Made by a program: the position numbers and the translations under genes. Shown one piece after another: positions 7,924 through 15,879 of a stretch of DNA of 64,000 nt; position 1 is the first letter of the stretch, and each line of letters opens with the position of its first letter. A model generated the notes under the pieces. That model saw nothing but the letters and a program-made list of their open reading frames with translations, was not told the origin of the DNA and did no database searches. This DNA is from Palsa-504 sp963790065 (GTDB lineage Bacteria; Actinomycetota; Actinomycetes; Streptosporangiales; Streptosporangiaceae), in NCBI GenBank assembly GCA_963790065.1, contig CAWBNK010000001.1:744001-808000 (forward strand), in the 5' to 3' direction.

Positions 7924-9978
7924 ATGACGGGAATTGACGACTCGGAACAGACCCTCGACCGCTCCCCCGTCAGCAAGCTGGCCCGTCCCCTGCGGCCTTA
8001 TGCGGATATCTTCCAGATTCCCGGCGCCTGGCGCTTCTCGGCGGCGGGTGTGCTCGGTCGGATGCCGATGTCGATGTTCGGGCTCGGCACCGTCTTGCTC
8101 ATCTCAGCCGCCACCGGGAAATATGGCGTGGCCGGGATCGTGTCCGCGGCCGGGTCGCTCGGCTACGCATTTTCCTCACCCCGGCTGGCGCGGCTGGTGG
8201 ATGCCACCGGCCAGCGGCGGGTGCTGCTGCCGCTGCTCGCGGTGTTCGCCGCTGCCACCACGGCCCTGATCGTGACTGTGGAGTTGCGGCTGCCGACCTG
8301 GGCGTTCTTCGTGCCGGGGGCGATCGCGGGCGCGACCATGCCCTCGCTGGGCACCATGGTCCGGGCCCGGTGGAGCGTCCTGCTGGCTGGCTCCCCCCGG
8401 CTGCATGCCGCGTTCTCCTTCGAGTCGGTAGCCGACGAGTTCTGCTTCGTCGTGGGCCCAGCCGCGGTGACCCTGCTGGCCACCGAGGTGTTCCCGGCCG
8501 CCGGCGTGGGCACGGCAGCGGTGCTGTGCCTGGCGGGAACGCTGTGGTTCGTGGCCCAGCGAGGTACCGAGCCGGCGCCGATGCTGGTTCGGGGGGACGG
8601 CTCCCCTCGGCCCAGCCGGCCCCGGGGCGCGGCCGCACCCGGGCTGGTCGTGCTGGTGCCCGTGTACCTCCTGCTCGGCGCAATGTTCGTGTCCATCGAC
8701 CTAAGCACGGTCTCGTTCGCCCAGCACTTCGGGCACAAGCCGCTGGCCGGGCTCATCCTCGGTACCTACGCCCTCGGCAGCGCCACCGGCGGGTTGTGGT
8801 ACGGGTCCCGGCAGTGGCGGTCACCGGTGGAGAGCAGGTTCGCGCTGACGCTGGCCCTGACCGTGCTCGGTGTGGCCACGTTCTGGGCCCAGCCGAACCT
8901 GATCACGCTCACCTGCTGTATCTACCTGTGCGGCATGACTATCGCGCCGACCCTGATCGCCGGCTTCAGCCTGCTCGAGGCGCAGGCCAAGCCCGGCCGG
9001 CGCACTGAGGCCATGTCCTGGCTCAGCAGCGGGATCTCGGTCGGCGTGGCAGTCGGCGCGTCCGTGGTGGGCTTCATCCTCGACGCGCACGGCCCGCGGG
9101 CCGGGTACGTATTCGCCGCCTCATGCGGCGCGGCGAGCGTGCTGACCTGCCTGCTTGGCCTGCGGCGCCTGCGCCGGGCGTTATCAGTTGTTCCTGGCGT
9201 ATTCGCTGGCCAGGGCGAGCACCTCGCTGACGTACCAGGTCGCGTGGTTGTAAGAGAAGATCGCCCCCGACAGCGTGGCGGGGCTTCCCGCGCCCGACGC
9301 ACACAGCATGCGCGCGGCCGAGGGCACGGCGTCCAGCGGGTTCATGATGGCGGGCTTACCGGGCGGACCGAACCCGTTGATGCCCCACATCGCCCACGTG
9401 GACGGCAGGAACTGCATGGGGCCGAGCGCCCCGGCGCTCGACGGGCCATCGTTGGCGCCGTCACCGCTCTCGATCTCGCCGATCGCGGCCAGCACGGTCC
9501 ACGACAGGCCCGGGCAGTAGGTGGCGGCCGACTGCTTGAACAGGTTCAGCCAGTTGGTCGGCACGCCCGCCGGCGCATCCGGCTCGACCGGCAGGTTACC
9601 GGCCGTGACCAGGGAATACGACACCAGGTTGACGACCTGGCCGCTCCGGCCGGTGACCGACTTGACCTGGGCCATCAGCGACTTCAGGTTGGCCTGGGGC
9701 GCGCTGATCAGGATGGCGAAGTTCTTGGCCAGTCCCAGCTGCGCGGCCCGGGCCAGGTTCACCATCGCGTCCGCGCCGGGCACGCTGAGCGCGGCCGGCC
9801 GGCCGAAGGGCACCTGCTCAACGACGGCGGCCGATACCTGATAGGACTTCCCGGCGGCCAGGTGCAGCCTGCGGGCCGCGGCGGCGGTGCTGACCAGCTT
9901 GCCCTGGGCCAGGTCGGACCAGATGGCCGCCGAGGCCGCCGTGGCCAGCGGCGTCCAGGGCCGGAACACCTGCGGTGA
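7924..9978 (+). CDS. Major facilitator superfamily transporter with a non-homologous C-terminal extension
   Basis: The first ~420 residues (to about 9183) form a typical 12-helix MFS permease. After a 30-residue cytoplasmic tail there are two six-helix halves separated by a basic loop near residues 215-240 (RPSRPRG). The start is the ATG at 7924; no strong ribosome site is visible. Natural relatives end near LRRLRR, about 9180. Here there is no stop until 9978, so ~265 further codons run exactly antisense to the transglycosylase gene and look like a shadow frame (Arg/Gly/His-rich). The genuine stop was probably lost near 9180. Substrate unknown; an efflux role is a guess. Confidence 0.75.
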   Translation: MTGIDDSEQTLDRSPVSKLARPLRPYADIFQIPGAWRFSAAGVLGRMPMSMFGLGTVLLISAATGKYGVAGIVSAAGSLGYAFSSPRLARLVDATGQRRVLLPLLAVFAAATTALIVTVELRLPTWAFFVPGAIAGATMPSLGTMVRARWSVLLAGSPRLHAAFSFESVADEFCFVVGPAAVTLLATEVFPAAGVGTAAVLCLAGTLWFVAQRGTEPAPMLVRGDGSPRPSRPRGAAAPGLVVLVPVYLLLGAMFVSIDLSTVSFAQHFGHKPLAGLILGTYALGSATGGLWYGSRQWRSPVESRFALTLALTVLGVATFWAQPNLITLTCCIYLCGMTIAPTLIAGFSLLEAQAKPGRRTEAMSWLSSGISVGVAVGASVVGFILDAHGPRAGYVFAASCGAASVLTCLLGLRRLRRALSVVPGVFAGQGEHLADVPGRVVVREDRPRQRGGASRARRTQHARGRGHGVQRVHDGGLTGRTEPVDAPHRPRGRQELHGAERPGARRAIVGAVTALDLADRGQHGPRQARAVGGGRLLEQVQPVGRHARRRIRLDRQVTGRDQGIRHQVDDLAAPAGDRLDLGHQRLQVGLGRADQDGEVLGQSQLRGPGQVHHRVRAGHAERGRPAEGHLLNDGGRYLIGLPGGQVQPAGRGGGADQLALGQVGPDGRRGRRGQRRPGPEHLR

Positions 9979-10341
9979 GACACCGAGCACATTCGCGCTC
10001 TTGCCGTTGACCAGGACCTTCCCGCCGTCGACCGGCAGCACCGCCTGCACCCCGCCGAGCTTGGAGATCTTCGCTACCTGCGCGGAAGTAATGCCGCCCG
10101 GCACCGCGGCCATGACGTCAGGGACGAACATGTGCTTGGCCGGAGCTGCCTGCGTCACGGGTGCCGCGGACCCGGTGGCCTGCGGGGCGGGCAGTATCAG
10201 GGCGGAGGCAACGTGCGAGTGCGGGACGCCGGCCGCGTCGGCCGCGTCGGCCGCGGGAAGCGCAAATCCGGCTACGCTCGCATAGGCCGCGGCGGTGGCC
10301 ACGGCTATCAGGGCAGCTCGGCGCAGGAACAAAGGCAGCAC
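9184..10341 (-). CDS. Secreted lytic transglycosylase with an N-terminal FtsX/MacB-like extracellular domain
   Basis: A 385-residue exported protein. Its signal peptide runs over residues 1-35 (LRRAALIAVATAAAYASVAG, then an Ala-rich cleavage region). Residues ~70-235 resemble the extracellular domain of FtsX/MacB-type ABC permeases (PGGITSAQVAKISKLGGVQAV, then VLGVSPQVFRPW). Residues ~270-385 are a transglycosylase fold with catalytic Glu in AAIGEIESG, then GALGPMQFLPSTW and a late IFSYNHATWYV motif. It probably cleaves peptidoglycan glycan strands outside the membrane. The start is GTG at 10341 without a clear ribosome site. The fusion suggests a built-in regulatory or docking domain, by analogy with FtsEX control of hydrolases (inference). 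Confidence 0.8.
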   Translation of the reverse strand: MLPLFLRRAALIAVATAAAYASVAGFALPAADAADAAGVPHSHVASALILPAPQATGSAAPVTQAAPAKHMFVPDVMAAVPGGITSAQVAKISKLGGVQAVLPVDGGKVLVNGKSANVLGVSPQVFRPWTPLATAASAAIWSDLAQGKLVSTAAAARRLHLAAGKSYQVSAAVVEQVPFGRPAALSVPGADAMVNLARAAQLGLAKNFAILISAPQANLKSLMAQVKSVTGRSGQVVNLVSYSLVTAGNLPVEPDAPAGVPTNWLNLFKQSAATYCPGLSWTVLAAIGEIESGDGANDGPSSAGALGPMQFLPSTWAMWGINGFGPPGKPAIMNPLDAVPSAARMLCASGAGSPATLSGAIFSYNHATWYVSEVLALASEYARNN

Positions 10342-10436
10342 AATGTATTAGACGATATAAGGCCCCCGGCGCCAACAGAAAGTCCTGGAGAGACTTCTTC
10401 AACAGATCTTCAGCCTCGCCAGCCCAGGGAGGGCTC

Positions 10437-11252
10437 ATGCCGGACAGCACGGACCACGTGCCGGTCATCGCGGTCGCGAGCGGGAAGGGAGGCGTCGGCA
10501 AGACGACGGTGGCGGTGAACCTCGCTCTGGCCCTGGTCGCGCAGGGGCAGCGGACCGCCCTGGTCGACGCGGACCTCTACGGGCCCGACGTGCCACGGAT
10601 GATGGGCCTGCGGCGCCAGGCTGAGGCGCCCCATGTCACGTTGTTCGCCCGGCCCGGCGCGCCTGATTCGCGCCTGCAGGCCGTCAGCCAGTACGGCGTG
10701 CAGCTCGCCTCGGCGGCGTTCCTGCTCGGCGAGAACCAGGGCCTGGGCATCACCGGCGGCATCGCCCAGTTGCTCGCCCGCCGCCTGCTGGCCGATAGCG
10801 AGTTCGGCGAGCTCGATTACCTGGTGGTGGATCTGCCGCCGGGAACCGCCGACATCCAGCAGGTGGTCTTCGCCTTGTCCGGCCGCCCGATGTCCGTGCT
10901 CGTCGTGGTCACGCCGCAGGTCATCGCCCACCAGGACGCACGCAGGCTCATCGCGCACCTGCAGCCGCGGCGCCGGTCGAGCACAACGAAGATGGATGTG
11001 GCCGGGGTGGAGAACATGAGCGGCCAGGTGTGTCCCGGCTGCGCCGAGCTCACCCCGCTGTTCCCCTCGGCCCCGGACTCCGAGAGCATCTGGGGCCTGA
11101 TCCCGAAGCTGGCCAGCATCCCGTTCAGCTACCAGGCCGCGCGCGACGCCGACGAGGGGCGGCCGGTCATGGTCACCGGGGCCGTTCCCGAGCAGGTCGA
11201 CGCGTACCAGCTCATCGCCGAGCAAGTTCGCAAGCGGCTCGCGGAACCCTGA
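10437..11252 (+). CDS. Mrp/NBP35-type P-loop ATPase (iron-sulfur carrier)
   Basis: A 271-residue cytoplasmic ATPase of the Mrp/MinD superfamily. It has the deviant Walker A SGKGGVGKTT (residues ~14-23), switch I DADLYGPD, and Walker B LVVDLPPGT. A CPGC motif (VCPGCAEL, residues ~198-205) corresponds to the CxxC that holds the transferable Fe-S cluster in this family. A strong AGGGAGGG sits just before the ATG. It is transcribed divergently from the transglycosylase. It lacks the N-terminal DUF59 domain of longer Mrp proteins, so the closer model is the short Mrp form. Its client proteins cannot be inferred. Confidence 0.88.
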   Translation: MPDSTDHVPVIAVASGKGGVGKTTVAVNLALALVAQGQRTALVDADLYGPDVPRMMGLRRQAEAPHVTLFARPGAPDSRLQAVSQYGVQLASAAFLLGENQGLGITGGIAQLLARRLLADSEFGELDYLVVDLPPGTADIQQVVFALSGRPMSVLVVVTPQVIAHQDARRLIAHLQPRRRSSTTKMDVAGVENMSGQVCPGCAELTPLFPSAPDSESIWGLIPKLASIPFSYQAARDADEGRPVMVTGAVPEQVDAYQLIAEQVRKRLAEP

Positions 11253-11263
11253 GCCCGGCGTGG

Positions 11264-12412
11264 TCAGGCGATCGGGGCGAAGCGGATGTCATGGGTCGCG
11301 CCCGGCGCGCAGAACGCGAGCAGGCGCTCGGCCTCCCAGGTCAGCTGATCCCGCTCGCGCGGGCCGCCGAACAGCTCGATGCTCAGTGTGGCCGCCTGCT
11401 TATGCCTGGCCAGCCGCCACATCCCGGCCACGAAGCCGTCGATGAGCACTGACCCGGGGAAGATGCCGTTGATGGTGTAGAACCGCTTCAGGTTCTCGGC
11501 GCTGACCATGCGCGACCGGTCGGCGTGGGACAGCAGCAGGTTGTCGAACTCGGCGGCCAGCCGGACCGGCGCGGGCACGTCGGCACCGGGACGCGGCGCG
11601 TCCGGCAGGTCGAATAGCTCGGCTCCCTGCTCGTCGTGGAAGGTGACCAGCGACGGCCGGAGCTGCTCAAGTACCGGACCCACTCCGGTGAGCCCGGACC
11701 AGGACGTCACGTCCCGCGCCGTCGCGGGACCGAACGCGCCCAGGTACCGCGTGACCAGCCCGGCCAGGTCCGCGTCCGGGGCGGGCGGGGCACCCGGATT
11801 CCCGCCGGACGGCTGGCCGAACCAGTGCTCGGCTGAGGTATGCCGCGACTGCCCAGCCCGGCCCCAGACGGCCCGCGGCGGCACCTGCACGAGCGGGACG
11901 AGGGCGCGTACCGCCTGTGCCAGCACGCCAGCCGGATGGTCCGGCCAGCGGGCGGCGAGCGCCTGACCCAGCTGGCTGAACGTCATCGGCTCGGCTTCCA
12001 CCAGCGCCCGCCCGGCCGCCGCGACCGCATCGGCGTCCACTCCGGCCAGCTGCTTGCCGAACGAGCCTCGCAGGCCGCGGTCGAGTACCGGCTGGAGCAC
12101 CCGGCGCAGCGGCAGGCAGTCGCGGGCGGAGACCAGGTGAATGGTGCCGCGCATCAGCGCGATCCTGACCACGCTGCGGTCGGTGAGTAGCGGGGCCAGG
12201 TCGTCGGGGCGGAACCCGCCGAGCCGGGACCACAGGCCGTAATAGGGCGGGAAGGGCGCCTGGGCCTGCAGCCCGATCAGCTGCTCGATGGTCCGGATGA
12301 CCATGTCCCGGCGGCCAGCATCACCGGCCGGCAGCTCGGGGCGATCGAGCAGCTGCTGCCTGGCCAGCAGGGCCCGGTTAAGCGCCCGCAGGCTCAGCGC
12401 CTCATCAGCCAT
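11264..12412 (-). CDS. AlkZ-like winged-helix DNA glycosylase family protein (HTH_42)
   Basis: A 382-residue member of the YcaQ/AlkZ superfamily of winged-helix proteins; the characterised members unhook interstrand crosslinks or excise bulky adducts. The Q-x-Q motif that holds the catalytic waters of AlkZ is visible as GLQAQAP (residues ~48-54). Other typical blocks are RGTIHLVSARD, DNLLLSHADRSR and the late IDGFVAGMW. The substrate (self-resistance versus housekeeping) is not predictable. It begins 12 bp downstream of the DUF2079 gene on the same strand and is probably co-transcribed with it. Confidence 0.85.
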   Translation of the reverse strand: MADEALSLRALNRALLARQQLLDRPELPAGDAGRRDMVIRTIEQLIGLQAQAPFPPYYGLWSRLGGFRPDDLAPLLTDRSVVRIALMRGTIHLVSARDCLPLRRVLQPVLDRGLRGSFGKQLAGVDADAVAAAGRALVEAEPMTFSQLGQALAARWPDHPAGVLAQAVRALVPLVQVPPRAVWGRAGQSRHTSAEHWFGQPSGGNPGAPPAPDADLAGLVTRYLGAFGPATARDVTSWSGLTGVGPVLEQLRPSLVTFHDEQGAELFDLPDAPRPGADVPAPVRLAAEFDNLLLSHADRSRMVSAENLKRFYTINGIFPGSVLIDGFVAGMWRLARHKQAATLSIELFGGPRERDQLTWEAERLLAFCAPGATHDIRFAPIA

Positions 12413-12424
12413 GGACGGCCACCC

Positions 12425-14059
12425 TCAGTAGCAGACGTTGGTGTGCAGGCGGGCGGCGGACAGCGGATGGGCCAGGGCCTGCGCTGTGCGCTGGTCGGCA
12501 GGCCGGTGCAGGACCACGTAGCCGTCGTCGGCGAAAACCAGCGAGTACCCGTGGCCCAGCAGGTAGGCCACGTCGGTGGCCTGCTGGCTGGGGCTGCAGA
12601 ACGGGAAGTCGAGCCCGATGGTGTCGGCCACCACCCACGGCGCCCAGCGGGGCGTCCCGTCGAGCAGCAGCACCGTATCCCGGCCGGAAAGCCGCGGCCC
12701 CACGTTGTTGACCGCCTCCACTTCCACCCTCGAGGGCACGTGCGCGGCCGCGGCGGCGGCAGCGCTGATCCTCGCGTTGGTCCCGTAGAAGCCGGGGTGC
12801 AGCAGCGGGCCGAACGGCGACGACGGGAAGTACACCAGGGCCGCGGCGCAGATCCCCGCGGCCCACAAGGTCGCGGGATGCCATGGAGCACCGCCGTGGC
12901 GCAGCCAGGCAGGCCAGCGCCCCGGGTAGGTCAGCCACCGGTTCCAGCGCTGGGGCCAGTGGCGCTGCAGGCGGGCCGCGCCGTCGACGGCGGCGCAGCA
13001 CAGGATCATGACCAGGAACGCGTCGTACTGGAATTTCGCCTGCCACCAGAGGGGATAGCCGGACGCGAGCATCCGCTCGGCCAGCAGCGGCAGCACCGCG
13101 ATCACCATCGGCGACGCGAGCGGCAGGAAGCCGAACGCCGCCAGCAGCCCGATCATCGTGCGGGTCTTCACCCACGGGGTGAAGAACACACCCGCGGCGT
13201 GCAGCGGGTGGGTGAGCACGTTGGCCAGGGCACCGCCCAGCGTGGAACCGAACTGGCCGTAGGCCCAGTAGAAACTGGCCGAACCGCCGAAGGCGGGGAT
13301 CAGCACGTGGGTGGCCACCCAGGTGGCGAGCAGGCCGCCCACGACGAAGCCCAGGCCGGTCCATCGCCGCCGGGTCAGCAGCAGGTAGCAGCCGTAACCC
13401 GCCACGAGCAGGCCCATATCCTCCTTGACCAGCAACAGGGCCGCCGCGGCGAGCACGCCGGACCAACGCCTTCCGGCGTCGAACCGCTCGACCATCACCG
13501 CGGTCAGCACCGGGACGAAGGCCACCTCGTGAAAGTCGAAGACCACCGCCGCCATGACCGGCAGTGACAAGGCGTAGGCCACGCAGACGAGGTAAGCCGC
13601 GCCCGCGCCGAGCTGGCGCCGGGTGTAGGCCCACAGCGGCGGAATGGCCAGCGCGAACAGCACTCCCTGCGCCACCAGCAGCGTGGTGGGGTCGTCGTGG
13701 ATCCAGTACAGCGGGGCGAGCAGGGCCAGGATCGGCGACCAGTGATCGGCCAGCAAGATGAAGTGCGCGCTCTGCCCGTCGGACACGCCCCGCGCGATCG
13801 AGACCGGGGCCTGGAAGTGTGCGTAGCCGCGAATCCCCTGGTCGAAGATGACCAGGTCGAAGGTGCTGGCCAGGAAGCGGCGGAACAGGGTCAGGGAGTC
13901 CAGGCAGTAGATGAAGGCGGCGAAGGCGGTCAGGGCGCCCACCATGAGCCGGGTGCGGTCGCACAGCGAACGCACGCGCCCGGTAGTGGCGGTCGCCCCG
14001 TCAGCCGCGCCGGGGGCGGTCGCTGCACCCGGCCGGGAACCGGCGGCCTGACTACTCAC
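12425..14059 (-). CDS. DUF2079 polytopic membrane protein
   Basis: A 544-residue integral membrane protein with about ten to eleven hydrophobic helices and an extracytoplasmic C-terminal region (~residues 430-544). DUF2079 signatures are present: the FDLVIFDQG block and LLADHWSPIL in the first luminal loop. The fold is of the GT-C (polyprenyl-phosphate-dependent glycosyltransferase-like) type, but the activity is unknown. The GTG start lacks a clear ribosome site. The downstream AlkZ-like gene follows after 12 bp. Confidence 0.85.
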   Translation of the reverse strand: MSSQAAGSRPGAATAPGAADGATATTGRVRSLCDRTRLMVGALTAFAAFIYCLDSLTLFRRFLASTFDLVIFDQGIRGYAHFQAPVSIARGVSDGQSAHFILLADHWSPILALLAPLYWIHDDPTTLLVAQGVLFALAIPPLWAYTRRQLGAGAAYLVCVAYALSLPVMAAVVFDFHEVAFVPVLTAVMVERFDAGRRWSGVLAAAALLLVKEDMGLLVAGYGCYLLLTRRRWTGLGFVVGGLLATWVATHVLIPAFGGSASFYWAYGQFGSTLGGALANVLTHPLHAAGVFFTPWVKTRTMIGLLAAFGFLPLASPMVIAVLPLLAERMLASGYPLWWQAKFQYDAFLVMILCCAAVDGAARLQRHWPQRWNRWLTYPGRWPAWLRHGGAPWHPATLWAAGICAAALVYFPSSPFGPLLHPGFYGTNARISAAAAAAAHVPSRVEVEAVNNVGPRLSGRDTVLLLDGTPRWAPWVVADTIGLDFPFCSPSQQATDVAYLLGHGYSLVFADDGYVVLHRPADQRTAQALAHPLSAARLHTNVCY

Positions 14060-14165
14060 CGCAGGAAGGGTAGCAGCGCAGGCCGGAGGGCCGGGCCGAC
14101 TGGATCGGCACCCCCGCGTTCACCGAATGTACGGCAGGCAGGTCCGGGAAGGCTACGCTCTTGCT

Positions 14166-14876
14166 ATGAACCAGGAGGCAAGCCGCGGCCCCACCATGGC
14201 CGCCCCCCGCGGGGCCGCGCGGCCACCGAGGAAACAGCCGACCAGGCCGTCGCTGGGTGGCGGTGCCCCGGCCCAGGACCGCGAGCTCCGCGCGCAGGGC
14301 CGGGAGACCGTCCGCAGGCTGCTCGAGGCGGGCATGGCGGAATTCGAGAACCGCGGCTTCCACGGCGTGCGCGTCGACGACGTGGTACGCCGGGCCGGTA
14401 TCTCGCACGGAACGTTCTACCTGTATTTCTCCAACAAGGAAGACCTGTTCAAGGCGCTGCTGAAGGACGCCCTGCACGACATGGAGATCGTCGCGGGCGA
14501 CTTCCCCATCGTAACCAGCGACGAGACGGGCCGGAACGTGCTGCGCCAGTGGGTGCGGAAGTTCTTCCGCGCCTACGCCGCGCACGCCACGGTGATCCGC
14601 ATCCTGAGCCAGGCCGACCTGGTGCCCGAGGAAGTGTTCGGCGACGGGCTGCGGCTGCTGTTCAGCATCGCCGAGGCCATGACCACCGGCATGACCGCTT
14701 CCGCCCAGGCCGCCGGGCGGCACCAGGAGCACGCCGAGCTGACCGCGGTGGCCTGCCTGATGATGCTCGAGCGGATCAACTACCTGATCAGCGCCGAGGT
14801 CCCGCTGCCGGCCGAGGAGATGGCCGACCGGATCGCGGACATCATGTTGGCCGCGTTCGGCCTCACCGTTTCATGA
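14166..14876 (+). CDS. TetR/AcrR family transcriptional regulator
   Basis: A 236-residue repressor-type protein. A basic, Pro/Gly-rich N-terminal extension (~45 residues) precedes the TetR helix-turn-helix at about residues 60-95 (FHGVRVDDVVRRAGISHGTF followed by YLYFSNKEDLF). The C-terminal ligand/dimer domain has no recognisable ligand signature. The start could be the ATG at 14166 or the later one at 14196. It is divergent from the DUF2079-AlkZ operon by about 105 bp, so that operon is a reasonable target. A large inverted repeat begins within its last codons. Confidence 0.87.
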   Translation: MNQEASRGPTMAAPRGAARPPRKQPTRPSLGGGAPAQDRELRAQGRETVRRLLEAGMAEFENRGFHGVRVDDVVRRAGISHGTFYLYFSNKEDLFKALLKDALHDMEIVAGDFPIVTSDETGRNVLRQWVRKFFRAYAAHATVIRILSQADLVPEEVFGDGLRLLFSIAEAMTTGMTASAQAAGRHQEHAELTAVACLMMLERINYLISAEVPLPAEEMADRIADIMLAAFGLTVS

Positions 14877-14925
14877 TCACGAAGACTTTTATATGGCGGA
14901 GCACAGAAAAGTCTTCACGATCATG
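14872..14925. terminator. Large inverted repeat between convergent genes, probable bidirectional terminator
   Basis: Arms 14872-14890 and 14907-14925 are 19 bases each with 17 matches, around a 16-base loop. The centre-proximal ends are TTTT and AAAA, so transcripts in either direction carry a stem and a short U/A tract. The left arm includes the TetR stop codon. It separates tetR (+) from folP2 (-). A non-autonomous insertion is the alternative explanation. Confidence 0.6.
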
Positions 14926-14971
14926 AGACCGGTGTGGCACAGGGGCGGGTTAACGCAAGGCGCGGGGCGAG

Positions 14972-15835
14972 TTATCGCGAGGCGCGGAGCTGGGTCACCG
15001 CGGCGAGGGCGGCGCGGGCGGCGATGACGTTGTGCACGCGGAAGATGCGCGCGCCCAGCCAGCCGCAGATGGCCAGGGCGGCGATGGTCCCCTCGCCACG
15101 CTGATCGACGGGGAGATCGAGGGTCTCGCCGATGAAGTCCTTGTCCGCGACCGCGACCAGGACCGGCCAGCCGGTATCGGCTAGGTCGGCGAGCCGCCGG
15201 GTCAGCTCGAGCGACTGCCAGGTGTTCTTGCCGAAGTCGTGACAAGGGTCGACCACGATCGAGTCCTGGGGCACCCCGCAGGCCACGGCCCGTTCGGCAT
15301 AATCGGTGACGTAGGCCGTCACCTCGCGCGTGACGTCGCCGTATGCGGGCCGGTACGGGCGGGTGCGGGGCGGCAGGCCCCCGGCGTGCGAGCACACCAG
15401 CCCGATGCGGTGCCGGGCCGCCACCTCGGCCAGGTGCGGATCGACGCCGCCCCAGGCGTCGTTGAGCAGGTCGGCGCCGGCCTGGGCCACCACCTCGCCG
15501 ACTTCGCTGCGCCAGGTGTCGACGCTGATCACCACGTCCGGATGGCGCTCGCGCACCGCCGCCACCAGGCCCGCCACCCGGTCGATCTCGGCCGCGGGCG
15601 TCACCTCGTCGCCGGCGCCGGCCTTCACCCCGCCGATGTCGACGAGGTCGGCGCCATCGGCCACGGCCTGGCTGGCCGCGTCGAGCGCGGCCTCGAATCC
15701 GCTGGTGGCCCCCTGGTCGAAGAACGAGTCGGGCGTCCGGTTGACCACGGCCATGATGCCGAACGAACCCTGGTCCCACTCGCGCCGGCCCAGCCGCAGC
15801 GTCCGGTGGCGGCCGCCTGGCCGGGGGGAACCCAC
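14972..15835 (-). CDS. folP2: Dihydropteroate synthase-like protein (FolP2 type)
   Basis: A 287-residue TIM-barrel protein of the pterin-binding family. It departs from true dihydropteroate synthase at key places. The pterin/pyrophosphate loop reads NRTPDSFFDQG rather than the usual NVTPDSFSDGG. The sulfonamide-site loop reads DIGGVKAGAG rather than DVGGESTRPG. The end has FRVHNV rather than RVHDV. This is the FolP2 pattern of mycobacteria, which has been reported not to act as a normal DHPS. A second, genuine folP should exist elsewhere. The GTG start at 15835 lies 44 bp from the divergent guaB1 start. Confidence 0.85.
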   Translation of the reverse strand: MGSPRPGGRHRTLRLGRREWDQGSFGIMAVVNRTPDSFFDQGATSGFEAALDAASQAVADGADLVDIGGVKAGAGDEVTPAAEIDRVAGLVAAVRERHPDVVISVDTWRSEVGEVVAQAGADLLNDAWGGVDPHLAEVAARHRIGLVCSHAGGLPPRTRPYRPAYGDVTREVTAYVTDYAERAVACGVPQDSIVVDPCHDFGKNTWQSLELTRRLADLADTGWPVLVAVADKDFIGETLDLPVDQRGEGTIAALAICGWLGARIFRVHNVIAARAALAAVTQLRASR

Positions 15836-15879
15836 GCCAGGAGGCTATAGCACCCGCGCGGTTCGGGGAGAATCTCTAC

